Source: Andrena cerasifolii (taxonomy: Eukaryota > Arthropoda > Insecta > Hymenoptera > Andrenidae). Taken from it: 64,000 nt of DNA. Both the position numbers and the translations under genes were made by a program. This document shows, in pieces, positions 1 through 10,315 of this stretch. The stretch lies in contig NC_135130.1 of assembly GCF_050908995.1 (NCBI RefSeq), positions 5,573,001 to 5,637,000 of the forward strand. The letters run 5' to 3'. Below the pieces are notes generated by a model. It had not been told where the DNA came from. It saw only the letters and a program-made list of their open reading frames with translations, and ran no database searches. Numbering within the stretch: the first letter of the stretch is position 1; every line of letters starts with the position of its first letter.

Positions 1-2240
1 GCTAAGCGGCGATGCCTAATTAAAAAGTTGCACAGTGGACGGGGTACAGCGTCAATTATAATTTCCAGCCAGCATTAATTGTTCCGTTTCCGCGGCCCAG
101 GGTCGGCCACTGTGGATCCTCGACGTTGTTAATTTTTCCGCGGACGACGCTCGGCTTCGTTAATTTTCCGCGCTCGCAGCGTGATTTCTCCGCGCGCCAG
201 GCTGGGTGTTTTAAATAATTAAGCGTCACGAGCGTGAATAATTTTCCCGCGGATCACTCGGCGCGATGTGCCACACAATGTTTAGCATTCTCAAATTTCG
301 GCGACGACGTTAGATCGTGACAGATTGGGGCGAAGCCAATTTTGGCATTTTTTGATTACTTATAAACGAGTGGCTCTACATAATCGTATTTCTCTGCTCT
401 CCTCTAAACTGACATTTAATCGAATCCAGATACAGATAATAGAGGATAAAGTGATTGTCTAAAAGATTGACTCTAATTTTAGAAGAAGTCTTGAATATTT
501 AAATGCTCTAAATGGCCATGCCGCATCATTTTCAGGAGCATGGGAAATCTATTCTTATAATGCAAGAATCGTTTTCAATCAGTCTTTATTGCCTTTCAGC
601 GATGGGAAATTAGTTACCGTCTGCTACGTAGCCAGAAAAGATACAATCACTTTTAGCTCTACTTCTGCTCATCTATAATTCGCAGTCTCTGTACACTGAA
701 ATATTAAATACTCGCTCTGATCAATAAACCAATTCTCTTTAACCCAATTAAAACAAATTATAACAGTAACTAACCGTGCTCCGAAAGTGCATACGCCTCT
801 CAGATGCAATATCAAATGGCGTTCCTCGATCATCGAACTCAAAAACCGATCTCCGGGGGTTGGCGCAAAGCGACCCATCGCACATTTTGCGGAGCCCTAT
901 GCATAGATATTTATTATCACAAAATTTAGAAGTACATATCAATGCGATTTTTTTTGGCCCCACACAATTTTGGATTCCGATCCTGCAAAAGTTCACGCCC
1001 GCCCTGCCGACTGCCCCCCGTCGAAGAAACCCCAGAATCACTGCGAACCCGTTAACTCCGTCGCGCGCAATCCTCGAGCGATAGATCGATACGCCAGCGC
1101 CGCGCCGATACTCCGCGGCGAACTTGCGGAAACGCTGCGCGTCGTTCGTTCTCGAAAAGCGGCGTGTAATTTCCAAGGAACCGATACACGGCGGAGGCCA
1201 CGGTATTATTATCAGTATCGCGCGTAATTGCAACGGTCGTATCGATAATTGAGTACAAGCGAGGGGCGGGTTGATCGAGCTGGAATCAGCAGGTCGGGCA
1301 CGAAGACCGGCGGAGGGGCGGAGAGGAGCGCTGGCAATTAAAGCGTGTGCACGGTCGACTTGCGTAAGCACAACTCGTCGAGACGCGAGAATTCGCCCCG
1401 ACCGGCGGATACTTATTGTTTCAGATGGAATTCCAGCGGCGAGCCTGTAATCGAGGCGATGATTTAACGCGCCGGATCGTTACTTCGCGGGCGGCGATCA
1501 TCGGGCCAGCCGGGGAAAATGATTAACGGGGCAGCGGCGGCCCGAGGGAAAAATTCGCGACGATATACGTCGCGCCGCGGCCGTGGATTATCGCCGAATC
1601 GGCGACATAATCAACGATTCGCCATTAACTATTGACCCGCGACGTTTATTGCCGCCGCGGAGATTTATCGGCGCTGATTCCAGTCGACGTACCCTCTCGG
1701 ACCTCTATCCCACGGTTTCCGGCGCTGCCACCGTCTAGGAGGATTCTTGCCAGTGTTCCTTTGGTTATAGTCTGGCTGCTGACTTTTTGCCTTCGCGGTG
1801 TATTACGGGGTGGGTGAATCAGGGGTTCCAGTTTGGCTGGGATTTTTAAGATTCTCGGTGGTGCAGCGTGGGTAGACTAGGTAAACTAAGGGAGTTTTAA
1901 TTTTGATGTCTGATGAGGAGAGTTCGATTTTATTGATTAGTACGTAAATAGTCGATTTTGATATCGAGAGTTAAGGTAGCATTTTTGTTTCACTTGTGGT
2001 GGTTCGTTTCATGGTTTCTGATGTTTCCTTTTTTATTTTTTTGTTGGGGGGTAGGTACTTAATGTGGGGCTATTTGGGGTTGAAATTAAGCAATTTACAG
2101 TTGATTTTGATATATTGATTTGAATCAATTCTGCAAATCTCGAAAACTGAAATCTTGCTTCCACTGGGATAATTTCGTGCACGATTTGACAGAATGGGAT
2201 TCAACTGTACCATATGATATTCAGTTTTAGGGTGAATAAC
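1..2240. other. Gene-free, mostly CpG-rich single-copy DNA
   Basis: No supported gene. The block is GC- and CpG-rich from about 960 to 1800 and AT-rich at about 290-780 and 1880-2240. The open frames here (up to 207 codons, minus strand 748-1371) overlap others on both strands, are arginine/proline-rich and show no domain, as expected of CpG-rich noncoding DNA with few TA-containing stops. A run of related TTAATTTTCCGCG-type words near the left edge is listed separately. Confidence 0.6.
128..252 (+). repeat. Cluster of four TTAATTTTCCGCG-like words
   Basis: Four variants of the same word occur in about 125 bp: GTTAATTTTTCCGCGG at 128, GTTAATTTTCCGCGC at 159, GTGATTTCTCCGCGC at 181 and ATAATTTTCCCGCGG at about 237. 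All are in the same orientation with uneven spacing of roughly 22-56 bp. This could be a homotypic cluster of protein-binding sites or the remains of a short tandem repeat. The sequence alone does not decide. Confidence 0.4.
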
Positions 2241-2378
2241 GAGTCCTTATAGAAAACAATGTAAGTGCCGAAATTAAAAAAAAAAATTAACGGAAAATAT
2301 TCTGCATACCAATAATCATACTATAGTAGGAATAGAATTTGATCTTTGGCACTTACAGTGTTTTCTACAAGGAATCTT
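2241..2378. mobile_element. Short hairpin MITE-like element
   Basis: Two arms of about 35 bp in inverted orientation bound this segment: 2241-2276 (GAGTCCTTATAGAAAAC, then AATGTAAGTGCC) and 2345-2378. The reverse complement of the right arm reads GATTCCTTGTAGAAAACACT followed by GTAAGTGCC. The core is AT-rich with a poly-A run. No clear target-site duplication is visible, so the superfamily is unknown. It is most likely an old nonautonomous DNA transposon. Confidence 0.55.
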
Positions 2379-3406
2379 CAAATACTGTCTGTCCACTTTT
2401 TGTGAAAATGTGTATTTCTTTAATTATATAGTACCCCTGCATTTTTAAATCTGTTTTCCTCGAAAACGCTGAAAACGGACATCGAATATTTGTGCCATTT
2501 ATATTTTAAATTTCTTCGCGATGTCTCCTCCCTCCCCAAATTCTACGACTATCGACCATATCATAATTTTGACATTTAAAGAAGATGATCATTGGATTTC
2601 AAGATACAGAACGACGTCACACGTTTCCTCTTCACCCAAAGTCGTAAAGTGGACGTTTTGCGGTCGATCCTGCCGCCTACAACCCCTCCTTACTCTCTCA
2701 AATCCCACGATCCGCTCTTCCAGGCGCTGTTCGTTTCGTGGTCAATCGAAATGGTACCCCGACGCATCGAACGACTGCTGGTCTTAATGCGCCTCAAAGG
2801 CGATTCGTCGCGGGCAGGACGCGGCGTCGCCCGGCGGAATTCGTGGTAATCTGGCGTGTCAAATCGAGCAGTTTCAGCGCCGAATTTACGATCGTCCCTT
2901 AACGAGCTGTTGCTGGGCTCGATGCATCATGGGGGCCCTTCTTCCAAAGAAGCTCCGCGAGCTCCATGCCGAGCTATAAATTTCGCGCGTAGAAGTCTCG
3001 CGAGCCATTGAAATCGTTCCGGAGGTCCGTGGCGTTTTCATTTACCCGCCATGCATTAGGGCGTTTACAAGGAAACTGTTTCAAGTTCGCGATCGTCGCC
3101 ATTAGGAGCGGTACTCGGCGACATTTAACGCGTCGCGTGCTGCCCCGTGTCATTAACCACCGTCCACTTTCCATTGTCCGAATCGCCGAAACCCTGGCCA
3201 GCCTTAACGAATCGGCCACCGAGTATGAACCATTTTTCATTGGCGACAGAGTGACCATCTTTCACTGCGACTCCTCCGTCCGTTGGGGTGTGCGCCGTTG
3301 CGGTTGAGCGCTACTCGATCGAATGACGCGATATGTCATCGCGCGGTTTCCAAACGTAATTGTGAAAGAGTAGGTGGGTTATATTTGTGCAGCGAGTCAC
3401 TTAAAC
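2379..3406. other. Gene-free single-copy DNA
   Basis: I see no gene or repeat. Short open frames on both strands (88-99 codons, 2521-3307) overlap one another and carry no recognisable motif. Confidence 0.55.
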
Positions 3407-3606
3407 CGGGAATCCACCTGGAAACTAAGCTAAGCTATGCTATGCTGTGCTTAGTTTTAAAAAAAGTAGCTTTAACGCATCCTTATGGGACCGTTTCTGC
3501 CAAAAGCTAAGCTAAGCTGTGCTGTGTTCTTTATATTTTATAGCACAGCCAGGCATAGCATAGCATAGGATAACATAGCTTAGCTTAGCTTCCAGGTGGA
3601 TCCCCG
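3407..3606. repeat. Foldback element built from 5-bp steps
   Basis: Inverted arms at about 3407-3451 and 3543-3606 share the terminal CGGGRATCCACCTGGAA. They continue into runs made of AAGCT/ATGCT pentamers on the left and AGCAT/AGCTT on the right. A third, direct copy of the pentamer run lies between them at about 3504-3526. The element could fold into one long hairpin with several alternative registers. No target-site duplication is evident. It is probably a foldback or MITE-type transposon. Confidence 0.65.
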
Positions 3607-3923
3607 TCTTTACACGGAACATCGCCCAACTCTTACGCATCAGTTTTGATGCTTGATACTTTTTTCCGCCACAGCGGCGCCATCTCCGATTTTGCAGAAG
3701 TTCTGTTTATGCCATGTTACTCGTCATAGAAAATCATGCAACTTTCTTGTTTATCATTTTTTTCTGTTCCCAGTCATTTTCGACTTATTCGACTAAATAG
3801 TTTCCAACCCCCACAAGTGAATTTCCTCGGCTAAAAAAGTATGTGTCTAATATTTTTAAGTACCTACTCTACCTGTGTGACGAATTTCATCAAGATCGGG
3901 GTGTACAGTTGAATGATGATTAT
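3607..3923. other. Gene-free AT-leaning spacer
   Basis: No gene seen. The stretch lies between the foldback element and a LINE tail and may contain old transposon sequence, but nothing identifiable. Confidence 0.4.
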
Positions 3924-4190
3924 TTATTTATTTATATACGGGGAACCGTTTGCTACACAGAGAAGATAGAAAACCAGTAGAGGGCTAATACATATAAGCA
4001 GAAACAAAAAAGTGACTTTTTAGTCATTCTTAAAGAAAGAAAAATGGTACCTAGATAGAAAATAAGCAAAAAACTAAAAATACAGTGAAAGTATATACAA
4101 GAAGTTAACAGGAATTGTTTACCGCCTTCCTCACTAAGTGTTAAACAAAAATATGGCGAGTGGCAAAAGAATCTTCCCTGTTACATAAAT
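3924..4190 (-). mobile_element. Degenerate LINE 3' end, minus strand
   Basis: Read on the minus strand, a pyrimidine-rich stretch ends in GTATATAAATAAATAAATAA at about 3924-3943. This is the layout of a non-LTR retrotransposon 3' untranslated region with a simple TAAA-type tail. A similar arrangement occurs at 11604-11723. No reverse-transcriptase coding sequence remains here, so the family is not assigned and the internal (5') boundary at 4190 is approximate. Confidence 0.45.
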
Positions 4191-5998
4191 AGGAGTCTTC
4201 CAAGTCCCCAGTTTCTAGCGAAGTCCAATCAAAGGCACGGCACCCAAGAACCCCGTTTCCCGGCGCCTGCCAGTAACAACAAACATGTCAAAGTACACGA
4301 GAACTGATTTACATCGGAGAACCTAAACAGCAACGTTAGCACCTCCGACAATCAGCGGAATAACGCCGCGGCTCGTTCGTTCCTGCAGCGCGTTACAATT
4401 TGCACGGAGGAAAGGGAAACGGCGGTAAGATGCGGAGCTCACGAAAGGGGTAAAAGAACGCTGGGGAGCCAGTCTGAAGAAGGAAAAAGGGGGACGAAGG
4501 GGTTGAGCCTGTGAAAGAGGAAGGAACGAGGGCCGGGCGGAGGGGGAGTCAGGCGAGGAGAAGCGAAAAGCACGAAACTCGCATTTCCCTAAGTATAACG
4601 TATGCTCTTAATCCCAGAATTTATGCGAGCGGAATTAACGCGCGCGCTCGGGTCTGCCTCGAGCCGACTCGTCTCGATTGCGCGCGGGTGTGGCGTATCG
4701 GACCGAGAGCTCGACTTAAGTACTGCGTGCGGCGGTGTGCGTGCGCATCGCCGACTGTTACATCGGCGTCGATGCGCTCTCCGCCTTCGACGGTGTCCAT
4801 GAATTCCTAAAAATCAGGAATTAAAATCCTACCGCGCGGATTGTAATTCTCCCTCTGTCGAAGTGATTTCGGTGGTGCAAGGGAATTAAAGTGGAACTCC
4901 TGAAGGGATTCCCCTCTCCACTTGACGTCTCACTTCTGATCCTCGACTTGAGTCACGATTACAATCGAATCCTCAAAGACCTAAGCTTGCAAAATCGAAC
5001 CTTACATTCTTGACGACAACTCCTTTCCTTGAAGGGATTTCAGCGAGGTGCATCTACCAAATTTCTACACTAAAATTCGTATCGGAGCCCCGCAAACGCG
5101 CGCCACTCCAAGAGAAACTCGACCAAACCCCCGCCAAAAGAATCCCCTTCCCTGAGCGCCCTTCAATTTTGACCGAGGCGAAAGGTGACTCTCAGACGGT
5201 CTCTCTCCTAAATTGCCGTGCGTGTATCGAGCCACCCTTCCCTCCGCCTCCCAGCCATCCTCCTTTCCCCGCACACTCGAGCGACATAAAGCAGAAAACG
5301 CATGAGCGCACCACGCCGCGAGAATCGTCTTGCTGTTGCGTGAAGCCAGCCGTGGGAGAGGGACCCTCCTGGATGGGGAGGACTCAGGACGAGGGGTTCC
5401 TGGAATGTCGTTGCGCGAGCCCAAGGGCCTGCCGGGAGAGGGACCTTTTGGCGACAGACGAGCTCTGTTATTATTTCGACGGCGAGCCCTTTGCGAAGGA
5501 ATTCTCTGCGGCGGACTGCGGCCGGCGATCTCGCGCGATTTACTATTGATTGCGGGACGCGGCCGGTGATCTTGGGCCGGTTGCGCGCGGCTGGGGTCGC
5601 TCCTCGCAGAGATTGAACGCTGAAACAATAACGCTCCCAGACACTGCTCCAATGCGCCATTGCACACAACGACCCCTTACGTAGAAGCTCAACGTCGGGA
5701 AAAGCACTGATTGCTGCGGTGCAGGTCGGAGTAACTTCCACGGGAAATTCGAATTGTTAAAGCACGCGGGCGGTGAGCACTGTACTGGGTGTTTCTTCTG
5801 ATGAAGGTGATTGGTCGTGTTTAACCTTACTTTTTGCACCCGAGCGTAACGGTAACTGGAAGAACTTCGGGAACCGAAAAAATTAGGCACTGCTCCATTG
5901 CTCTGAGAAAAAGAAACAACTGACCCAGAGGGTTAACCCTGGGTTACTAAACTACCCTGTGAGTGAAGCTTTACTAAACATTTGTAAAAAATACGAAC
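4191..5998. other. Gene-free, CpG-rich DNA
   Basis: No supported gene. GC-rich DNA at about 4340-4800 and 5080-5660 produces large overlapping spurious frames, the longest being 200 codons (minus, 5065-5667) and 179 codons (plus, 5010-5549). None has a domain, and frames on both strands compete over the same bases. Confidence 0.55.
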
Positions 5999-6325
5999 TT
6001 AACCCTCCGTGGTCTCACAATCTTATAATCACAAAGTACCAGTTAGCGACAAAGTTAGCATTTTCGTATTTTTTAATCTTTTAACTTTTCAATGATAATT
6101 GTACATTCGTAATGCTCATACAATCATGCTCTAATAGTCTTTTTCTATAAATGTAAATTGTGATATGATGAAATTTGTAGTTGAAGAAGAGCGATTTTCC
6201 ACGGTTATGGAAAAAGCGATATTTTTTTTGCGATAAATCCCCTTTGGAAGTCGCAAAGGCGCGATGTTTGAACTGGAAAATTGCTGTTAGGGTGCGATAC
6301 ACCGCGTGTGACCATGAAGGGTTAA
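5999..6325. mobile_element. piggyBac-type end pair
   Basis: The left edge reads TTAACCCTCCGTGGTC at 5999-6014. The right edge is its imperfect inverted copy, GACCATGAAGGGTTAA at 6310-6325 (14 of 16 positions match). Insertion at TTAA with an inverted repeat beginning CCC is typical of the piggyBac superfamily. The 327-bp segment between is AT-rich and non-coding. It may be a nonautonomous element, or the 5999 end may be the true 3' terminus of the minus-strand relic at 6436-6582, with the 6325 copy a subterminal repeat. Confidence 0.6.
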
Positions 6326-6435
6326 AATAAAACACCGATACTTTCGAAAAAATATATTTTCATTCAGAGAGGGACACAAATTTTACTTCTTTAGGCTTAA
6401 AAGATCGAAAACAATAACAAAAAATGAAACGTTTT

Positions 6436-6582
6436 TTATTCAGCACAACAGGGACACATGTTCACGTTACAAGCGCGATATATTGGTTTCTCGCATTTCA
6501 TGCAAAAGTTGGTTGTCATTTTCCTTGACTCGCAATGGACACAAAGCACACAATCTTTTTTATGATATCTAAGAATCGTCGA
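6436..6582 (-). pseudogene. piggyBac transposase C-terminal zinc domain (relic)
   Basis: The minus strand encodes about 48 codons ending at a stop at 6436-6438. The tail is cysteine-rich: CVLCVHC, then RKMTTNFCMKCEKP, then a final C-x4-CPCC. The C-x2-C, basic-T-x-x-C-x2-C and terminal cysteine-cluster order is that of the cysteine-rich domain ending piggyBac-family transposases, which helps bind the transposon ends. An in-frame TAG lies about ten codons before the first cysteine. None of the upstream DDE catalytic region is recognisable, because it is deleted or frameshifted and the neighbouring element begins at 6641. The TTAA-type terminus at 5999 lies on the correct side to be this element's 3' end. 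Identification is by motif only; no search was run. Confidence 0.6.
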
Positions 6583-6640
6583 CTAATGAGGAAGTTGAAG
6601 ACAGAATGGGAGTTTATGTTAAAACTGTCAAAAGCCACCC

Positions 6641-7351
6641 TTAAGGGGGAACACCACTGAGACGGCCAGAAAAGTAAGCCATTTTTAACAATTTTTTTCA
6701 GGAATAATTTACAGTTTTTATAAAAAATTGTTATTACCTACCTTTAGTACGGTGTCTTAAGAGACTATACAAAAAAAATAAATACAAAACATCCATAAAT
6801 TTTAATATATTAATTAATCCTCTAGACCCCCCCACGCGAGCTGGTCGAAGGTGTAACTATGAAACAGCAGGTCCGAAATTAAATTTCTTTTTTTTTTATA
6901 AACTATATGAGTGTAGTTTCCGTTATACGTACAGATTCTTTGATTGAAAACAATTTTTTTAAATACGCTCGAAGAGCTGTCTATCTTATTCGCGGATTTT
7001 CGAAACTTTTCTTCTAAGGCGCACCATTTTTACAAAAATAATTTGTTTAAGAAATCAGTACATACAACGGAAACTACACTCATATAGTTTATAAAAAAAA
7101 AGAAATTTGATTTCGGACCTGCTGTTCCATAGTTACACCTTCGACCAGCTCGCGTGGGGGGGTCTAGAAGATTAATTAATATATTAAAATTTATGGGTGT
7201 TTTCCTATTTACTTTTTTCTGTATATTCTCTTAAGACACCGTACTAAAAGTAGGTAATACAAATTTTCTATGAAAACTGTAAATTATTCCTGAAAAAAAA
7301 TTCTTAAGAATGGCTTACTTTTCCGGCCGTCACAGTGGTGTTCCCCCTTAA
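6641..7351. mobile_element. 711-bp TTAA-flanked element with ~290-bp inverted repeats
   Basis: The element is bounded by TTAA at 6641-6644 and 7348-7351. Its termini are GGGGGAACACCACTG and the reverse complement CAGTGGTGTTCCCCC. The two arms (about 6645-6930 and 7057-7347) stay complementary for nearly 290 bp with small mismatches, around a core of about 130 bp. There is no coding capacity. The TTAA target and long perfect ends suggest a piggyBac-related MITE or foldback element. The high arm identity suggests relatively recent activity or arm correction. Confidence 0.8.
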
Positions 7352-7356
7352 ATATA

Positions 7357-7619
7357 CGTAACAAAGGGATCAACCCGTGCACACTACAATTTTGGTAGAA
7401 ATTGTGGCGAGCGGAACAAAACAAGTAGCGCGTCAAAACAAACAGTCGCGAATCGCGACCTTTCCTCGCCCTATCGACGAGCCTTTCGAGACCGTCGTGG
7501 AGGGGCTACGCCTGGCCCAGGCAGTTAGTCCCACGTAGAGCAAGCGACAGAGCCACAACGAACTTTCAATAAACAGTTATATTATTTACCACCCAGCGTA
7601 GCATTATTTTACCCCTACA
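7357..7619 (+). mobile_element. Possible solo LTR
   Basis: A segment beginning CGTAACAAAGGGATCAACCC (a C in place of the usual LTR-initial T) and ending ACCCCTACA carries AATAAA at 7568-7573, about 46 bp before its end, as expected of the polyadenylation region of an LTR. Flanking pentamers ATATA and ATAAC match at only three of five positions. No gag or pol sequence is present. This is a structural guess; an unrelated repeat or single-copy DNA would also fit. Confidence 0.35.
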
Positions 7620-8840
7620 ATAACCCCACAGAAATATATGAAATCTACCCTTTCTTACTCCTCCAAGCCTCAGGAGCTTCCTCGTCGTCCAAATACCCGC
7701 AAAAGCTACAATCCATTATGAAATCATCGCACGCCATACGTCGCTGTCGAGAGGAAGTCGCAGGGCCAGCATATTGGCACGGAGCGAATTTTCACGAGGT
7801 CTTAAGCGGATTATTACCCCCTTGCAGACATCGATACCGGGTAACGCTGAATAGCACGTTCCAGCGAGGTCAATCGGCAATTTCTCGCGCGGCACACGCG
7901 ATCGACAGTTTCACCATCGATCGAATTAGATCGCGTTCCCCCGTGCGTGGCCAGTAAATCGTTCCTCCTATCGACACCTCGATGACTTCTCGCTGGTTGG
8001 AACCCGCGTCACGCTCGGGCCATCGGCGATTCGAAAAATCCGCGACGGCCGACGGATTTTCTCGTCGCCCGGTCCCTCCGCAGGGTTCCATCCCAGGGTT
8101 CACCTCTTAAGGTATGTGGGAACGATTATGCCCGATCCCGGAGCAGTTTCGCGCAATCTACGACAAGCCTCGCGACGTCGGCGAGTAACAGGTACCGTGA
8201 ATTACTGGGGGACGCACGATGGAGCAATTTGTTAGGGGAACGATCGGATCGAAGATGAAAATCGCTGGCCTGGACGGACGCGGCTAAGTGATATCGATCC
8301 TGTCGATCGCGGGACGCCGCGGTGAACCGTGATCGAGTAGGTGTTAGATCGTATCTGGTTGTTGCCCGTGCCCTATGAATAATGGCGGTAATAAAGCGCG
8401 AGCAAAAGGGATTTTTGTCGGGTTAAATTGAAGCTTTGCCTGAGTCACTTTCGCGTCACGCTGAGGCTGATAAATGCACCGGCCGGGCTATGGACAGAAC
8501 GCTTTTCGATACTTCGACAGGCTCTTTGGAAATTCGTTTGAGGAATGGTCATTGTTCCCGGAGAGTCGGGACAGTGGGTGTTGGCAGCGTGCTACGATAG
8601 TTTGCGAGCACTAGTTGCGACTCTTTTTGATATAGTGGTGGGTGTTGAACAGTAAATATTAAGTTCTGAACATCGGGGTGGGGAGTGGATAGAAGTCGAG
8701 CACTTTGTAAGCAGGAATAAATAAGAATTTTAGTAATAATTACCTGTGATACTAATTTCCAAATAATTACATAAGAATTCTATAAGATTTTTTGCATTCT
8801 GAGAGACCTGTCTGTGAGAAATTTCCACGACCGGCTGTAT
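7620..8840. other. Gene-free single-copy DNA
   Basis: No gene or repeat recognised. The region is CpG-rich from about 7700 to 8570 and AT-rich thereafter. Short overlapping frames (77-79 codons on both strands around 7718-8103) show no domain. Confidence 0.5.
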
Positions 8841-9370
8841 TTTCGAAAGGACCGGTGGCCGATCGAGATGAAACTTGGTGCGCATTACGAGGGGTGTGGA
8901 GACAACCCAAGTATCAAATTTTAGCTTCGGCAATTAATGTGTTTAAAAAATACAGGGGTAATTGTGCATAGAAGGGTAATCTTACTGATTTTTCTGAATT
9001 ACTTTATCACGGCTCTTAATAATATTTCTGTTGACTTATACTAACACAACGCATTCCACTTTTCAACTTGTCCCAGGTATTAGTATTGGTTGGGCTAGAT
9101 TACTGCGGGGGCGCGTAAAGCATGCTAGCGAGCCGATGTAAGTTTGGTGATGCCAAAAATCAAACTGTGCTTACAAAATTTCAAAAATAAAAAATGGGGA
9201 CGGGAGGGCTCTTCCTGCACCAACGTCCAAAAAAAAATTCAAAAAAAAATTAACAATAATTTCCTATTAATATTTCGGAAACTAATAAATACCAGAAGCT
9301 ACAATTTTAGACTTAGGGTCCACACCCCTCCCTCAAACCTCATCTCGATCAGCCACCGGTCCCTTTCGGA
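8841..9370. repeat. Two copies of one repeat in inverted orientation
   Basis: The segment at 8841-8927 (GAAAGGACCGGTGGCCGATC, then GAGATGAAACTTGGT and GGGGTGTGG) reappears on the opposite strand at 9296-9370 with about three quarters identity. The copies are separated by about 370 bp of AT-rich DNA. Similarity fades on both sides. They are either the arms of one large old inverted-repeat element or two insertions of the same family. The family is not recognised. Confidence 0.6.
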
Positions 9371-9855
9371 ATAATATCCCCACGACAATTTTATTAAGAT
9401 CAAGGCGAACCTACTTGCAACTGTTCCTAAAGAGTATCGACGATATGTGCGCATAGTCTCGGGCGCAAGTTTCAGTCAGACTTAAAATTAAATTCCTCGT
9501 ATCACCGCGATCTCAACAGGATCGCTAGCCGCGTTGATTCAAGATTGCATGGAATTCCTTGCAAAGGTCAGCGACGACTAATCAAGCTGGCAAGAGATCC
9601 TTTCACACCGTTCTCGTTTCGGGTAAGAAAAATCTCGTACTTTTTGGACGTCCAGCACCAGAAGCTTATCGTGGCGCAGCCCTTTACACGAGAGCATGTC
9701 AGGCTGTTACCAAACAACCCGGTTCAAATTAAAAGCAAACAATGTGGAGCCAACCAATGAGAATCGCAATTCCCACGGTGCTGATGGTTAGCTTCGTTCG
9801 AAGAACCGGGGCCAGCAACTCGTAGGAAAGCATCTGGGAAACTTCGTGTAACTTT
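9371..9855. other. Gene-free DNA
   Basis: No gene seen. A 71-codon frame (plus, 9545-9760) has no recognisable motif. Confidence 0.45.
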
Positions 9856-10315
9856 CATTAAAGGGGTTGCCAGGGGTCCCGCTGAAAACAATTGCAATCT
9901 GTGGGCTCCTCAGGACGGTTCAATAACAATTCACTGTACATTTGATATTTCAGTGCGATCGACTCTCTGATACAACTCCCCTCTCACCCTCAACCTTCCT
10001 ACCACTCAACCATTGCCTCACAAAGTAGAGATGGCTGGTAACAAATGCAGTAAAAACATGATCCCTTCGACCATCAACCACGTAAATAAAACACACTGTA
10101 GCTCTCACTGAAGTGCTTATTAAGGGCTCTATTGAAAACAATTGCAACCTGCGAAGTTTTCAGAAAGCTTTGGTCTTTGATACTCCACTGTCTAATATAT
10201 CTTCCCTCTCACCTCTCGTTTCAAACTTTCCACCACTTGACGATTGCCTGAAAAAAGTAGAGATGTCTCTTAAAAAGTTCAATAAAAAACGTCACCCTTT
10301 GAGCAACAGCCACGC
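9856..10315 (+). repeat. Degenerate direct duplication, ~230-250-bp unit
   Basis: Two head-to-tail copies lie at about 9856-10075 and 10106-10315. Shared landmarks in the same order are GAAAACAATTGCAAYCT (9884 and 10134), CCCTCTCAC, a CCACTYRACSATTGCCT block and AGTAGAGATG (10025 and 10257). The offset shrinks from 250 to 232 bp, so indels have accumulated. It is an old tandem duplication of otherwise unique DNA. A 90-codon frame over the second copy is not conserved in the first and is probably spurious. Confidence 0.65.

Noticed and set aside
748..1371. 207-codon minus-strand open frame
   Set aside because: Overlapped by two plus-strand frames and another minus-strand frame; no motif.
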